Both the position numbers and the translations under genes were made by a program. Shown in pieces: positions 46,111-58,319 of a stretch of 64,000 bases of DNA. How positions within the stretch are numbered: position 1 is the stretch's first letter; every line of letters starts with the position of its first letter. This DNA is from Sitta carolinensis (taxonomy: Eukaryota > Chordata > Aves > Passeriformes > Sittidae): contig CM063283.1 in NCBI GenBank assembly GCA_032173965.1, positions 113,740,687 through 113,804,686 of the forward strand, in the 5' to 3' direction. The notes under the pieces were generated by a model. The model searched no databases and was not told the DNA's origin. It saw only the letters and a list, made by a program, of their open reading frames with translations.

Positions 46111-48440
46111 TTTAAAGGTGATTTTAAGATGGGTGACTTCTAGCAAAAAAAAAATAAATTAAAAATTAAAAGTAAAACATGACCCTTTTTAAAGGTGACT
46201 TTAAGATGAGTGACTTTTATTTAAAATTAAAAAAAAATTAGAAGTAAAAATATGACAGTTTCTAAAGGTGAGTTTAAGATGAGTGACCTCTAGTTAAAAA
46301 TAAAAAAATAAATTAAAAATTAAAAGTAAGAACATTTCAGTTTTAAAGGTGAGTTTAAAATGAGTGACTACTAGTTAAAAAATAATTAAAAATTAAAAGT
46401 AAAAAACATTGGAGTTTTTAAAGGTGACTTTAAGATGGGTGACTTATCCTTAAAAAAACCCAAAAAAATTTAAAAGTAAAAACATGACCATTTTTAAAGG
46501 TGACTTTAAAATGAGTGACTTAATAAAGGGATTAAACACATAAACTAAATAAATAAATAATTAAAAAATAATTTTAAAAATTAAAAATGAAAAATGAAAA
46601 CCATGACCGTTTTTAAAGGCGACTTTAAGATGGGTGACTTACCCTTAAAAAAAACAAACAAAAAACCATGACCATTTTGAAAGGTGACTTGAAAATGAGT
46701 GACTTAATAAACGAATTAAACACATAAAATAAATAATAATAATAAAAAAAAAATTAAAAATAACAATTAAACCCCACGACCGTTTCTAAAGGCGACTTTA
46801 AGATGGGTGACTGACTTATCCTTAAAAAAACCCCCAAAAAAATTAAAAGTAAAACCATGACCATTTTTAAAGGTGACTTTAAAACGAGTGACTTAATAAA
46901 CGATTTAAATACATAAAATAAATAATAAAAAAAATTTAAAAATTAAAAAATAAAATTAAACCCCACAACCGTTTTTAAAGGCGACTTTAAGATGGGTGAC
47001 TTTACTTTTAAATTTTTTGGGGTTTTTTTCAAAGGATAAAACATGACCATTTTTAAAGATGACTTGAAAATGAGTGACTTAATAAAGGGATTAAACACAT
47101 AAAATAAATAAATAAATAAATAAATAAAAAAAATTTAAAAATTAAAAATGAAAAATGAAAACCATGACCGTTTTTAAAGGCGAGTTTAAGATGGGTGACT
47201 TACCCTTAAAAAAACCAAACAAAAAACCATGACCATTTTGAAAGGTGACCTGAAAATGAGTGACTTAATAAACGAATTAAAAACATAAACTAACTAAATA
47301 AATAATTTTAAAATAATTGAAAAAATTAAAAATGAAAAATGAAAACCATGACAGTTTTTAAAGGCGACTTTAAAATGAGTTACTTAATAAATGGATTAAA
47401 AACATAAATAAATAATAAATAAATAATAAAAAAAATTTAAAAATTACAATTAAACCCCACGACCGTTTTTAAAGGCGACTTTAAGATGGGTGACTGACTT
47501 ATCCTTAAAAAAAAAACCAAAAAACTTAAAAGTAAAAACATGACCATTTCTAAAGGTGGCTTGAAAACGAGTGAATTAATAAATGGATTAAAAACATAAA
47601 CTAAATAAATAAATAATTTAAAAATATTTGAAAAAATTAAAAATGAAAAATGAAAACCATGATGGTTTTTAAAGGCGACTTTAAGATGGGTGACTTACCC
47701 TTAAAAAAAACAAACAAAAAAACATGACCATTTTGAAAGGTGGACTTGAAAATGAGTGACTTAATAAACGAATTAAACACATATAACTAAATAAATAAAT
47801 AATCTACCAAAAAAAAAAAAAAAATTAAATTAAACCATGACAGTTTTTAAAGGGACTTTAAAATGAGTTACTAATAATGGATTAAAACATAAATAAATAA
47901 TAAAAAAAAAAAATTAAAATTATAATTAAAATGAAAACCATGACGCTTTCTAAAGGCGACTTTAAGATGGGTGACTGACTTATCTTAAAAAACCCCAAAA
48001 AAATAAAAGTAAACCATGACCATTTCTAAAAGTGACTTTTAAAATGAGTGACTTAATAAACGATTAACACTAAACTAATAAATAAATAATCAAAAATAAT
48101 TGAGAAAATTAAAAATGAAAAATGAAACCATGACCAATTTCTAAAGGCGACTTTAGATGAGTGATTACCTTAAAAAAACAAACAAACAAAAAAATAAGAC
48201 CATTTTGAAGGTGACTTGAAATATGAGTGACTTAATAAACGAATTAAAAACATAAACTAAATAAATAAATAATTTTAAAAAATATTTTAAAACTCAAAAA
48301 TGAAAAATGAAAACATGACTGTTTTTAAAGCGACTTAAGATGGGTGACATACCCTAAAAAACAACAAAAAATTGACAGTTTTAAAGGTGATTTAAATGAG
48401 TGAATAATAAACGAATTAAACACATAAAACAATAATAAAA
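46040..48440. repeat. ~100-130 bp A-rich minisatellite, ~21 copies
   Basis: Each unit has ACATGACCATTTTTAAAGGT, GACTTTAAGATGGGTGACTT and an A-rich spacer (ATTAAAAATTAAAAGTAAAA). The core is nearly the same as the 3' end of the adjacent dispersed element. Two spacer classes alternate (CTTACCCTTAAAAAAAC and TTAATAAACGAATTAAACAC), and the last ~600 bp have many single-base losses. Confidence 0.95.
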
Positions 48441-48479
48441 AAAAAAAAAATTACAATTAAACTCACCGACGTTTTTTAA

Positions 48480-51180
48480 GGAAAAGCAAGATGCTGGAGA
48501 TGCAGCAGTGTTTTTAGGATGGTTATGCAGGAAGCTCTCCAGCAGAAGCTGCTAGCCTGCAGCAGTGTTTTTGGATGGGTTATGCAGGAAGCTCTCCAGC
48601 AGAAGCTGCTAGCCTGCAGCAGTGTTTTAGGATGGATTATGCAGGAAGCTCTCCAGCAGAAGCTGCTAGCCTGCAGCAGTGTTTGTGGGATGGATTATGC
48701 AGGAAGCTCTCCAGCAGAAGCTGCTAGCCTGCAGCAGTGTTTTTAGGATGGATTATGCAGGAAGCTCTCCAGCAGAAGCTGCTAGCCTGCAGCAGTGTTT
48801 TTAGGGTGGATTATGCAGGAAGCTCTCCAGCAGAAGCTGCTAGCCTGCAGCAGTGTTTTTAGGGTGGATTATGCAGGAAGCTCTCCAGCAGAAGCTGCTA
48901 GCCTGCAGCAGTGTTTTGGGATGGTTATGCAGGAAGCTCTCCAGCAGAAGCTGCTAGCCTGCAGCAGTGTTTTTAGGATGGGTTATGCAGGAAGCTCTCC
49001 AGCAGAAGCTGCTAGCCTGCAGCAGTGTTTGTGGATGGGTTATGCAGGAAGCTCTCCAGCAGAAGCTGCTAGCCTGCAGCAGTGTTTTTAGGATGGATTA
49101 TGCAGGAAGCTCTCAGCAGAAGCTGCTAGCCTGCAGCAGTGTTTGTGGATGGATTATGCAGGAAGCTCTCCAGCAGAAGCTGCTAGCCTGCAGCAGTGTT
49201 TGTGGATGGTTATGCAGGAAGCTCTCCAGCAGAAGCTGCTAGCCTGCAGCAGTGTTTTTAGGGTGGATTATGCAGGAAGCTCTCCAGCAGAAGCTGCTAG
49301 CCTGCAGCAGTGTTTTTGGATGGGTTATGCAGGAAGCTCTCCAGCAGAAGCTGCTAGCTGCAGCAGTGTTTTTAGGATGGATTATGCAGGAAGCTCTCCA
49401 GCAGAAGCTGCTAGCCTGCAGCAGTGTTTTTGGATGGATTATGCAGGAAGCTCTCCAGCAGAAGCTGCTAGCCTGCAGCAGTGTTTTTAGGATGGATTAT
49501 GCAGGAAGCTCTCCAGCAGAAGCTGCTAGCCTGCAGCAGTTTTTAGGGTGGATTATGCAGGAAGCTCTCCAGCAGAAGCTGCTAGCCTGCAGCAGTGTTT
49601 TTAGGGTGGATTATGCAGGAAGTCTCCAGCAGAAGCTGCTGCTGCAGCAAGTGTTTTAGGATGGTTATGCAGGAAGCTCTCAGCAGAAGCTGCTAGCCTG
49701 CAGCAGTGTTTGTGGATGGGTTATGCAGGAAGCTCTCCAGCAGAAGCTGCTAGCCTGCAGCAGTGTTTTTAGGATGGATTATGCAGGAAGCTCTCCAGCA
49801 GAAGCTGCTAGCCTGCAGCAGTGTTTGTGGGATGGTTATGCAGGAAGCTCTCCAGCAGAAGCTGCTAGCCTGCAGCAGTGTTTGTGGATGGGTTATGCAG
49901 GAAGCTCTCCAGCAGAAGTGCTAGCTGCAGCAGTGTTTTAGGATGGTTATGCAGGAAGCTCCAGCAGAGCTGCTAGTGCAGCAGTGTTTTTAGGTGGATT
50001 ATGCAGGAAGCTCTCCAGCAGAAGCTGCTAGCCTGCAGCAGTGTTTGTGGGATGGATTATGCAGGAAGCTCTCCAGCAGAAGCTGCTAGCCTGCAGCAGT
50101 GTTTTTAGGGTGGATTATGCAGGAAGCTCTCCAGCAGAAGCTGCTAGCCTGCAGCAGTGTTTGTGGGATGGATTATGCAGGAAGCTCTCCAGCAGAAGCT
50201 GCTAGCCTGCAGCAGTGTTTGTGGGATGGGTTATGCAGGAAGCTCTCCAGCAGAAGCTGCTAGCCTGCAGCAGTGTTTTAGGATGGATTATGCAGGAAGC
50301 TCTCCAGCAGAAGCTGCTAGCCTGCAGCAGTGTTTTTAGGATGGATTATGCAGGAAGCTCTCCAGCAGAAGCTGCTAGCCTGCAGCAGTGTTTTTAGGAT
50401 GGATTATGCAGGAAGCTCTCCAGCAGAAGCTGCTAGCCTGCAGCAGTGTTTTTAGGATGGATTATGCAGGAAGCTCTCCAGCAGAAGCTGCTAGCCTGCA
50501 GCAGTGTTTGTGGGATGGGTTATGCAGGAAGCTCTCCAGCAGAAGCTGCTAGCCTGCAGCAGTGTTTTTAGGGTGGATTATGCAGGAAGCTCTCCAGCAG
50601 AAGCTGCTAGCCTGCAGCAGTGTTTTTAGGATGGATTATGCAGGAAGCTCTCCAGCAGAAGCTGCTAGCCTGCAGCAGTGTTTGTGGGATGGGTTATGCA
50701 GGAAGCTCTCCAGCAGAAGCTGCTAGCCTGCAGCAGTGTTTTTAGGGTGGATTATGCAGGAAGCTCTCCAGCAGAAGCTGCTAGCCTGCAGCAGTGTTTT
50801 TAGGGTGGATTATGCAGGAAGCTCTCCAGCAGAAGCTGCTAGCCTGCAGCAGTGTTTTTAGGATGGATTATGCAGGAAGCTCTCCAGCAGAAGCTGCTAG
50901 CCTGCAGCAGTGTTTTTAGGATGGGTTATGCAGGAAGCTCTCCAGCAGAAGCTGCTAGCCTGCAGCAGTGTTTTTAGGATGGGTTATGCAGGAAGCTCTC
51001 CAGCAGAAGCTGCTAGCCTGCAGCAGTGTTTGTGGGATGGGTTATGCAGGAAGCTCTCCAGCAGAAGCTGCTAGCCTGCAGCAGTGTTTTTAGGGTGGAT
51101 TATGCAGGAAGCTCTCCAGCAGAAGCTGCTAGCCTGCAGCAGTGTTTTTAGGGTGGATTATGCAGGAAGCTCTCCAGGAA
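48480..51180. repeat. 58-bp minisatellite, ~46 copies
   Basis: Unit GGATTATGCAGGAAGCTCTC, CAGCAGAAGCTGCTAGCCTG, CAGCAGTGTTTTTAGGAT. Extremely homogeneous apart from a TTTTTAGG/TTTGTGGG/TTTTGG variant and a damaged stretch at 49,600-49,990. No stops in several frames, so it yields repeated 'MQEALQQKLLACSSV' frames on the plus strand. It ends within ~30 bp of the 51,210 donor. Confidence 0.97.
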
Positions 51181-51209
51181 AAGCTTCAAGCCTGCAGCAG
51201 TTGCTCTAC

Positions 51210-51294
51210 CTTGGGCTGCGCTCCGGCCGCGCGTGTCTCCGCCGGGCTCCTCCTCCGCCCTTCCCTCTGCTCCTGGCCCGTGCTCGGGGGACAC
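51210..51294 (-). CDS. TTC3: TTC3 linker exon, Arg-rich, GC-rich
   Basis: Encodes PPSTGQEQREGRRRSPAETR then AAGAQPK. It has a strong acceptor (CTGCTCTGCTGCCAG) and donor GTAGAG, and its phase (1 + 84) fits both neighbours. It corresponds to the poorly conserved TTC3 linker after the TPRs. CpG-rich, unlike the surrounding intron. The 58-bp array ends within about 30 bp of its donor. Confidence 0.75.
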
Positions 51295-51414
51295 CTGGCA
51301 GCAGAGCAGGGGAAAAGAGGAAATTCCTGGGCTTTTCTCCATGGTTCATATGGGGAAAAACCAGGTTCATGCGAATTAATTATTGGTGTTAGTATGGTAA
51401 AGGGATCTTGGCTC

Positions 51415-52005
51415 TCGTTGAGGTGTGCGATGCCATAAATGGATTTCAACGATTCCATCACTCCAGATTTGTGCAAGGATACAGCAGCAGCAAAAGGAAA
51501 ATAAAAAATCAGAATTTTCTACAAAAGGGACTGCAATAATTAAATTGATATATCTGAAAAGTTCATCATTAATAATGGCAATAAATGACTGGACTGGAAT
51601 GATTAAATTGATATATGTGAAAAGTTCGTAATTAGAAGTGGCAATTAAGAGTTTAAAATGCAATAATTTATATTATTAATTTTAATTACTCTAACATATT
51701 GTTATCATTATAGTTATTTTTAGTCACATTATTATTATTTATTATTATTAATAAATTATTATTATTTTAGGTGTGTAATGTCTCTTCAAGGTGTGCGATG
51801 TCATAAATGGATTTCAACGATTCCATCACTCCAGATTTGTGCAAGGATACAGCAGCAGCAAAAGGAAATTAAAAAATCAGAATTTTCAACAAAAGGGACT
51901 GCAATAATTAAATTGATATATCTGAAAAGTTCATCATTAATAATGGCAATAAATGACTGGACTGGAATGATTAAACTGATATATGTGAAAAGTTCGTAAT
52001 TAATA
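51415..52005. repeat. Two-copy ~225-bp direct duplication
   Basis: 51,422-51,645 and 51,788-52,005 are nearly identical (AAATGGATTTCAACGATTCC, then TTTGTGCAAGGATACAGCAG). The first copy begins ~70 bp downstream of the 51,294 acceptor side of a TTC3 exon. Open frames in both copies are intronic. Confidence 0.9.
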
Positions 52006-52530
52006 ATGCAATTAATAAATGACTGGATTGGACTGATTATATTGATACATTTGAAAAGTTGATAATAATGGCAATTAATAAATGACTGGATTGGACTGAT
52101 TGATATATGTGAAAAGTTCGTAATTAATAATACAATTAATAAATGACTGGATTGGACTGATTAAATTGATATATTGGAAAAGTTCATCATTAATAATGCA
52201 AATAATAAATGACTGGATTGGACTGATTATATTGATACATTTGAAAAGTTGATAATTAATAATGGCAATTAATAAATGACTGGATTGGACTGATTAAATT
52301 GATATATTGGAAAAGTTGATAATTAGTTATGACAATTAATAAATGACTGGATTGGACTGATTAAATTGATATATTGGAAAAGTTGATAATTAATTATGAC
52401 AATTAATAAATGACTGGATTGGACTGATTAAATTGATATATTGGAAAAGTTCATCATTAATAATGGCAATTAATAAATGACTGGACTTGAATGATATATT
52501 TGAAAAGTTCATAATTAATAATGGCCATTA
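52000..52530. repeat. ~70-bp tandem repeat, ~7 copies
   Basis: Unit GGCAATTAATAAATGACTGG, ATTGGACTGATTAAATTGAT, ATATTGGAAAAGTTCATAATT. It continues from the end of the second copy of the 225-bp duplication. Confidence 0.92.
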
Positions 52531-52569
52531 AGGGTTAAAAAGGCAGTAATTTACATTATTAATTTTAAT

Positions 52570-52685
52570 GAAAATAATGTATTATTATTATTATGGTTAT
52601 TAGTCATAGCATATTATTAATAATGATAATGATGATAATGATAATGATGATAATGATGATAATAATGATGATAATAATAATGAAA
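52570..52685. repeat. GATAAT microsatellite
   Basis: (GATAATGATAAT)n of about 70 bp preceded by ATTATTATTATTATGG. Confidence 0.9.
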
Positions 52686-52823
52686 ATTCTTCCCATTTTT
52701 ATTCCCTGCCAGATAGCAGCACTGATGCAACAGCCCAGAACCCATCACTCCAACACCACACTAATTAGTGCTAATTAATAAAAGAAATTCATTAAGAAGA
52801 AAGCAAACTTGCCAATTCCTTAC

Positions 52824-52869
52824 TTCTTCTCAGGTGGAGCTTTCCTCACATTCTCCTGATGTTCAGCAC
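52824..52869 (-). CDS. TTC3: TTC3 small linker exon
   Basis: Encodes AEHQENVRKAPPEK in the only frame without a stop. GT at its start completes Gly with the G left by the 55.2 kb exon, and AA at its end completes Lys with the next exon. Similarity to TTC3 is weak here, so placement rests on splice sites (GGCTCCAG acceptor, GTAAGG donor) and on phase agreement at both ends. Confidence 0.72.
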
Positions 52870-52894
52870 CTGGAGCCAAAAATGAAAGCAGGAG

Positions 52895-54135
52895 GAATGA
52901 AAAATAAAAAAGTAAAATTAAATTAAAAATTAATTTAAAAAATTTAAAAGTAAATAAATTAATTAATTATAATAAATAATTAAGAAAAATATTAATAATT
53001 AAATAAATAAATGAAATAAATCAAAACAAAGATAAATATGCATAAATTAAATAAGCAAAATAAATAAAAATAAAGCTAAAAATCTAGAGAAGTAATTAAA
53101 TAAAATATAGATAAATAGATATAATATAGATAAATAAAAAATATAAATAAATAATTCAATAAAATAGGAATTAAATGGATAAATGAAAAAGATAAATACA
53201 ATAAATCTTTAAAAAATAAATAAATTTTTAAAACATTCAATCAAATTAAATAAATAAAAATATAAATGAACACAATAAAATTAGAAAAATAAATAAATAA
53301 AATTCTAAAAAATTAAATAAAATTAAATAAATAGAAATCTAAAATGTAGAAATAAACGAAATAAATTAACATGAAAATAATTATAAATAATTACATTAAA
53401 ATTATGAATAATTAAAAAATAAACCTAAAAACTACGCTAAATTAATAACGAAATAAATATAAACAAAAATATCAATCAAGAAAAATAGAAATAACTAATA
53501 AAATTAAATATTAATAAGATACATAACAGCATAAATTAGACAAATAAAAATATCGATAGATACAATAAATAAATTAATAAATTAAAATAATAAAATACAT
53601 AACAAAAATTAAATAAATAAGCACAATAAATAAATAAATAATTTTAAAAATAAAGTAAATAAATAATAAAAAAATAAAAAAACCCAAATAAATAAAATAA
53701 AAAATAAAAAAAATCAAATAATAAAATAAAATAAAAATAGAATCAAATAAATAAATAAAATAAAAATTAAAAAAAATAAATCAAGATACAATAAAATATA
53801 ATAAAAATAAAATAAAAATAAAATAAATTAAAATAAAATAAATAAATATAACATATAATAAAAATAATATCAAAATAAAATATAATAAAAATAAAATAAT
53901 ATAAATTAAAATAAGATAAATTAAAATAAAATAAGATAGATTAAAATAAGATAAATTAAAATAAAATTAAAATAAAATAAAAATAAATAAAATAAAATAT
54001 AATAAAAATAAAATAAAAATAAATAAAATATAATAAAAATATAATAAAAATATAATAAAATATAATAAAAATATGATAAAAATATAATAAAATAAAATAT
54101 AAATAAAATAAATAAAATAAAATAAAATAAAATAA
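52895..54135. repeat. AAATAAAATA low-complexity, 1.2 kb
   Basis: Almost pure A/T (AAATAAATAAAAT-like), becoming regular AATAAAATAAAAATA at 53,640-54,130. It borders directly on the GC minisatellite, an abrupt switch from about 15% to about 70% GC at 54,135-54,215. Confidence 0.95.
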
Positions 54136-54214
54136 ACCCAACCCAAACCAAACCGATGGGAATGCCGTACCGGTGCGTGTGCCATTGGCCGATGCTGTGT
54201 GCCCGGGGTCGGCG

Positions 54215-55150
54215 GTGCCCATTGCTGTGCCCCTCCTGTGCCACCTCCTGTGCCACCTCCTGTGCCCCCTCCTGTGCCCCTCCTGTGCCCATTCCTGTGC
54301 CACTGCTCCTGTGCCACCTCCTGTGCCACCTCCTGTGCCCTTGTGCACCTTGTGCCCCACTGCACTCCTGTGCCCCTCCTGTGCCACCTCCTGTGCCCAT
54401 TTCTGTGCCCTCCTGTGCCTCCTGTGCCCCTCGTCCTCCTGTGCCACCTCCTGTGCCCATTCCTGTGCCCCTGCTCCTGTGCCCCCTCCTGTGCCCCTCC
54501 TGTGCCCCCTCCTGTGCCCCCTCCTGTGCCCATCTGTGCCCCTCCTTGCCTCCTGTGCCCCTCCTGTGCCCCCTCCTGTGCCCCCTCCTGTGCCCCTCCT
54601 GTGCCCCATCCTGTGCCCCCTCCTGTGCCCCCTCCTGTGCCCCCTCCTGTGCCACCCTCCTGTGGCCCCCTCCTGTGCCCCCTCCTGTGCCCCTCCTGTG
54701 CCCACTGCTCCTGTGCCCATTGCTGTGCCCACTGCTCCTGTGCCACTGCTCCTGTGCCCACTGCTCCTGTGCCACCTCCTGTGCCCGCTCCTGTGCCCGC
54801 TCCTGCGCCTGCTGCTCCTGTGCCCGCTGCTGTGCCCCTGTGCCTGCTGCTGTGCCTGCTCCTGTGCCCACTGTGCCTGCTCCTGTGCCTGCTCCTGTGC
54901 CCGCTGCTGTGCCACCTCCTGTGCCTGCTCCTGTGCCCGCTGCTGTGCCACCTCCTGTGCCTGCTCCTGTGCCCGCTGCTGTGCCACCTCCTGTGCCCCC
55001 TCCTGTGCCCCCTCCTGTGCCACCTCCTGTGCCTGCTCCTGTGCCCGCTGCCGTGCCCGCTGCTGTGCCACCTCCTGTGCCCGCTGCTGTGCCCACTGCT
55101 CTGCCCATTCCTGTGCCCGCTGCTTGTCCTTGTGCCCACTGTGCCTCTCC
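54215..55150. repeat. GC-rich TGTGCCCCCTCC minisatellite
   Basis: About 75 modules of 10-18 bp: CTCCTGTGCCCC, CTCCTGTGCCAC, GCTGCTGTGCC, GCTCCTGTGCC. The transcribed sense strand is G-rich (GGCACAGGAGGGGGCACAGG). It begins ~25 bp past the 55,174 donor. Frames of 380-590 codons on both strands are products of the repeat. Confidence 0.97.
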
Positions 55151-55173
55151 CGTGCCCGGTGCTGCTCCCGCAC

Positions 55174-55327
55174 CCCGCAGGCTGCGGTGCAGCCTGTCCC
55201 TCTGCCGGGCGAGCTGGCGCAGCGCCTCGGGCTGGCCCTGGCACAGCCCCTGTGCCCGCCGGCTCGCCTCCAGCGCCACCTCGGGCAGCCCCAGCAGCGC
55301 CAGCGCCTCGCAGTAGTGGTGGTGACC
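55174..55327 (-). CDS. TTC3: TTC3 exon, second TPR (GC-rich)
   Basis: Encodes GHHHYCEALALLGLPEVALE and continues through an Ala/Arg/Gln-rich helix ending RDRLHRSLR. It matches TTC3 GHYRYCDAL...A.QA..KAQ.LC. Third codon positions are almost all G or C, unlike the AT-rich exons further on. The donor is G|GTGCGG, leaving one base in phase 1, which pairs exactly with the 52.8 kb exon. The GC minisatellite begins about 25 bp past this donor, so open frames that read on through it are not coding. Confidence 0.92.
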
Positions 55328-56026
55328 CTGGAGGAACAACAAAACAAAAATCCAACTGGCATTTGCCAAAAATCCAACTGGGATTTGCCAAAAATCCAAC
55401 TGGCATTTGCCGCGGCTAGCCAAGGCTGGCGAGCGGCTCGCCAGGCACGCCCGCCCGCCGCGGCGCCACGGGGATGTTTGTAACCTGCAAAGGAGCTGCT
55501 CCAGGGGGATAATCCCCTCTGAACTCCCAGCACGGGCAGAAAGGGATCACAAACTGGGGGAAAAAGCAACATTTTGGGGTTTTTTTTAGTTTTCTCCGCT
55601 CTGGAAAAAAGCAAATTTGAATTTTCCTCCCTGATCTCAGCTACTTTGTGAGGTTCCGAGCATCCCTTGTCTGCTTCTCCTCTTTCTTCAATATTCAGGA
55701 ATATTGGGAAATACCTGCTGACCATTAATCAGGAATTATTTCATGTATTCTCCATCTAGTTTGGTTTTGAAGCATTATATATTGAAGCATTATATTTTGA
55801 AGCATAATTATACTGTGATAACTCACGACATAATAAATATTTTTTTTCCAAGCCCTTCATACCAACACTCAAAAATCACATTTTAAATGGAAAACCCCAA
55901 GCAAAGTGCACTTGGCAGAATTCTCAGCCCACTGAGCTCTGGGTTCACTCAGTTAAAATGAGCTCTGGGTTCTCCCCCTGCTCTAAAATACCAAAAAAAG
56001 CTGATTTGGGGATGTGTAAAACCAAC

Positions 56027-56081
56027 CTTTGGCCAATCAGGCTTGAGAATTATGGCTCTTTTTCCATCAATTACAGCTCTC
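56027..56081 (-). CDS. TTC3: TTC3 exon, TPR linker helix
   Basis: Encodes RAVIDGKRAIILKPDWPK, matching the TTC3 stretch DGKRA.ILK..WPK that precedes the next TPR. The acceptor has a good pyrimidine tract ending CTTCTCTCAG and the donor is GTTGGT, a weaker site. 55 bases (1 + 54), ending in phase 0. Confidence 0.9.
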
Positions 56082-56349
56082 CTGAGAGAAGGGAGGGGAA
56101 AAGAAGAGGAATTTATTATTTACACCTCAAAAAATAACAAAAATCTCCACGCTGGTGTAAAAAACAGAAATAGAAATATAACAAATGGACATGTAAAAAT
56201 AAATAAGCATAAATACAATTATAATGGATTAGGATGTAAAAAAAAAAAAAGCAGAAATATAAATATAATAAATTAGGATAGAAAAATTAAAAAGTATCCA
56301 ACAGCAGCTCATAGAACTGTGGAATAATTTGGGTAGAGAGGAACTTAAA

Positions 56350-56660
56350 TCTCCTTTATTTATCAGCATTCTCTGCACTAGGCAGCTTTTTTTATAGTGC
56401 AATTTGTGGGCTAAATAAAAATATATAAATACATATTTTAACACCTAAATTATAATTTATTGTCTCACGGTAACAGCAGCAAAGACAAAAATGTCACAAA
56501 TATCGCTTGAAATGAGTAATTACTTGTTATTACTTTCAAATGGAAAAAGTTATAAATAAAAAAAATAAATTTAGAAGTAAAAGACATTGTAGTTTTTACT
56601 TTTAGAGATGACTTGAAGATGAAGATGACAGTGACCCGTCCTCCAAACACCCACCTCCTT
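56350..56660 (+). repeat. Dispersed unnamed element, copy 2
   Basis: Homologous to 45,780-46,110: AGGCAGCTTTTTTTATAGTG, TCACGGTAAC, AAAAATGTCA, GAGTAATTACTTGTTATTAC and TTTTTACTTTTAGAGATGAC. Ends CCTCCAAACACCCA, shared with copy 3. Confidence 0.72.
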
Positions 56661-58080
56661 AAAATCCCAATTTCTGTGCTGGGTTTGGGAGGGAAAAAAT
56701 CCCAATTTTTGTCATGGGGTTAAGAGGACAAAATCCCAAATTTTGTGATGGGTTTGGGAGGAAATACCTCAGGATAAAATCCCAATTTCTGTGCTGGGTT
56801 TGGGAGGATAAAATCCCAATTTCTGTGATGGGTTTGGGAGGGAAAAAATCCCAATTTTTGTCATGGGTTTAAGAGGACAAAATCCCAAATTTTGTGATGG
56901 GTTTGGGAGGAAATACCTCAGGATAAAATCCCAATTTCTGTGATGGGTTTGGGAGGATAAAATCCCAAATTTTGTGGTGGGTTTGGGAGGAAATACCCCA
57001 GGATAAAATCCCAATTTTTGTGGTGGGTTTGGGAGGAAATACCCCAGGATAAAATCCCAATTTTTGTGATGGGTTTAGGAGGACAAAATCCCAATTTTTG
57101 TGATGGGTTTGGGAGGATAAAATCCCAATTTCTGTGGTGGGCTTGGGAGGAAACACTCCAGGATAAAATCCTCATTTCTGTGCTGGGTTTGGGAGGGAAA
57201 AATCCCAATTTTTGTGATGGGTTTAGGAGGACAAAATCCCAATTTCTGTGATGGGTTTGGGAGGATAAAATCCCAATTTCTGTGATGGGTTTGGGAGGAT
57301 AAAATCCCAAATTTTGTGATGGGTTTGGGAGGAAACACTCCAGGATAAAATCCTAATTTTTGTGGTGGCTTTAGGAGGAAATACCCCAGGATAAAATCCT
57401 CATTTCTGTGCTGGGTTTGGGAGGAAAAAATCCAAATTTCTGTGGTGGGTTTGGGAGGATAAAATCCCAATTTTTGTCATGGGTTTGGGAGGATAAAATC
57501 CCAATTACTGTGATGGGTTTGGGAGGAAACAATCCAGGATAAAATCCTAATTTTTGTGATGGCTTTACGAGGAAGTAACCCAGGATAAAATCACAATTTC
57601 TGTGATGTGTTTAGGAGGAAACACTCCAGAATAAAATCCCAATTTTTGTGATGGGTTTGGGAGGAAATACCCCAGGATAAAATTCCAATTTTTGTCATGG
57701 GTTTAGGAGGACAAAATCCCAAATTTTGTGATGGGTTTGGGAGGATAAAATCCCAATTTCTGTGATGGGTTTGGGAGGATAAAATCCCAATTTCTGTGAT
57801 GGGTTTGGGAGGATAAAATCCCAAATTTTGTGATGGGTTTGGGAGGAAACACTCCAGGATAAAATGCTAATTTTTGTGGTGGGTTTGGGAGGAAATACCC
57901 CAGGATAAAATCCCAATGTCTGTGGTGGGTTTGGGAGGATAAAATCCCAATTCCTGTGGTGGGTTTGGGAGGAAACACTCCAGGATAAAATCCCAAATTT
58001 TGTGCTGGGTTTGAGATGAAATACCCCAGGATAAAATCCCAATTCCTGTGGTGGGTTTAGGAAGAAACACCCCAGGAAAA
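56645..58080. repeat. ~34/45-bp minisatellite, ~38 copies
   Basis: Unit GATAAAATCCCAATTTCTGT then GATGGGTTTGGGAG, with an optional GAAATACCCCAG or GAAACACTCCAG block. The array starts where the dispersed element ends and stops ~240 bp from the 58,320 donor. Repeated 'GFYPPKPITEI' frames are artefacts. Confidence 0.96.
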
Positions 58081-58319
58081 TGCACAATTGCTGAAAGAAT
58101 TCCAGAATTCCAGACCCAACATTCCAGTTCCACCCCAAAAATATGGGCAGGGAGCCCTTCTTCCACTGTGCCAGGGTGCTCCAAGCAGAAATAAACCCCT
58201 CCAGGGGATGGGGAATCCATAATCACAACTAATTAACTAATTATTAACTAACTAATGATAAACCTTTTTATGTTTTAGCTTTCAAAAATTCCATGTTTTT
58301 ATTTTCAGGGGTTACTCAC

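Noticed and set aside
48519..51392. Plus-strand frames with 'MQEALQQKLLACSSV' repeats
   Set aside because: Products of the 58-bp array. Overlapping frames of equal quality exist in other phases, and the region is intronic to TTC3.
53921..55725. Minus-strand frames of 479-589 codons, and plus-strand frames of 386-436 codons
   Set aside because: The bulk is the TGTGCCC array. Only the 154-base TPR exon inside is supported, and its donor precedes the repeat.
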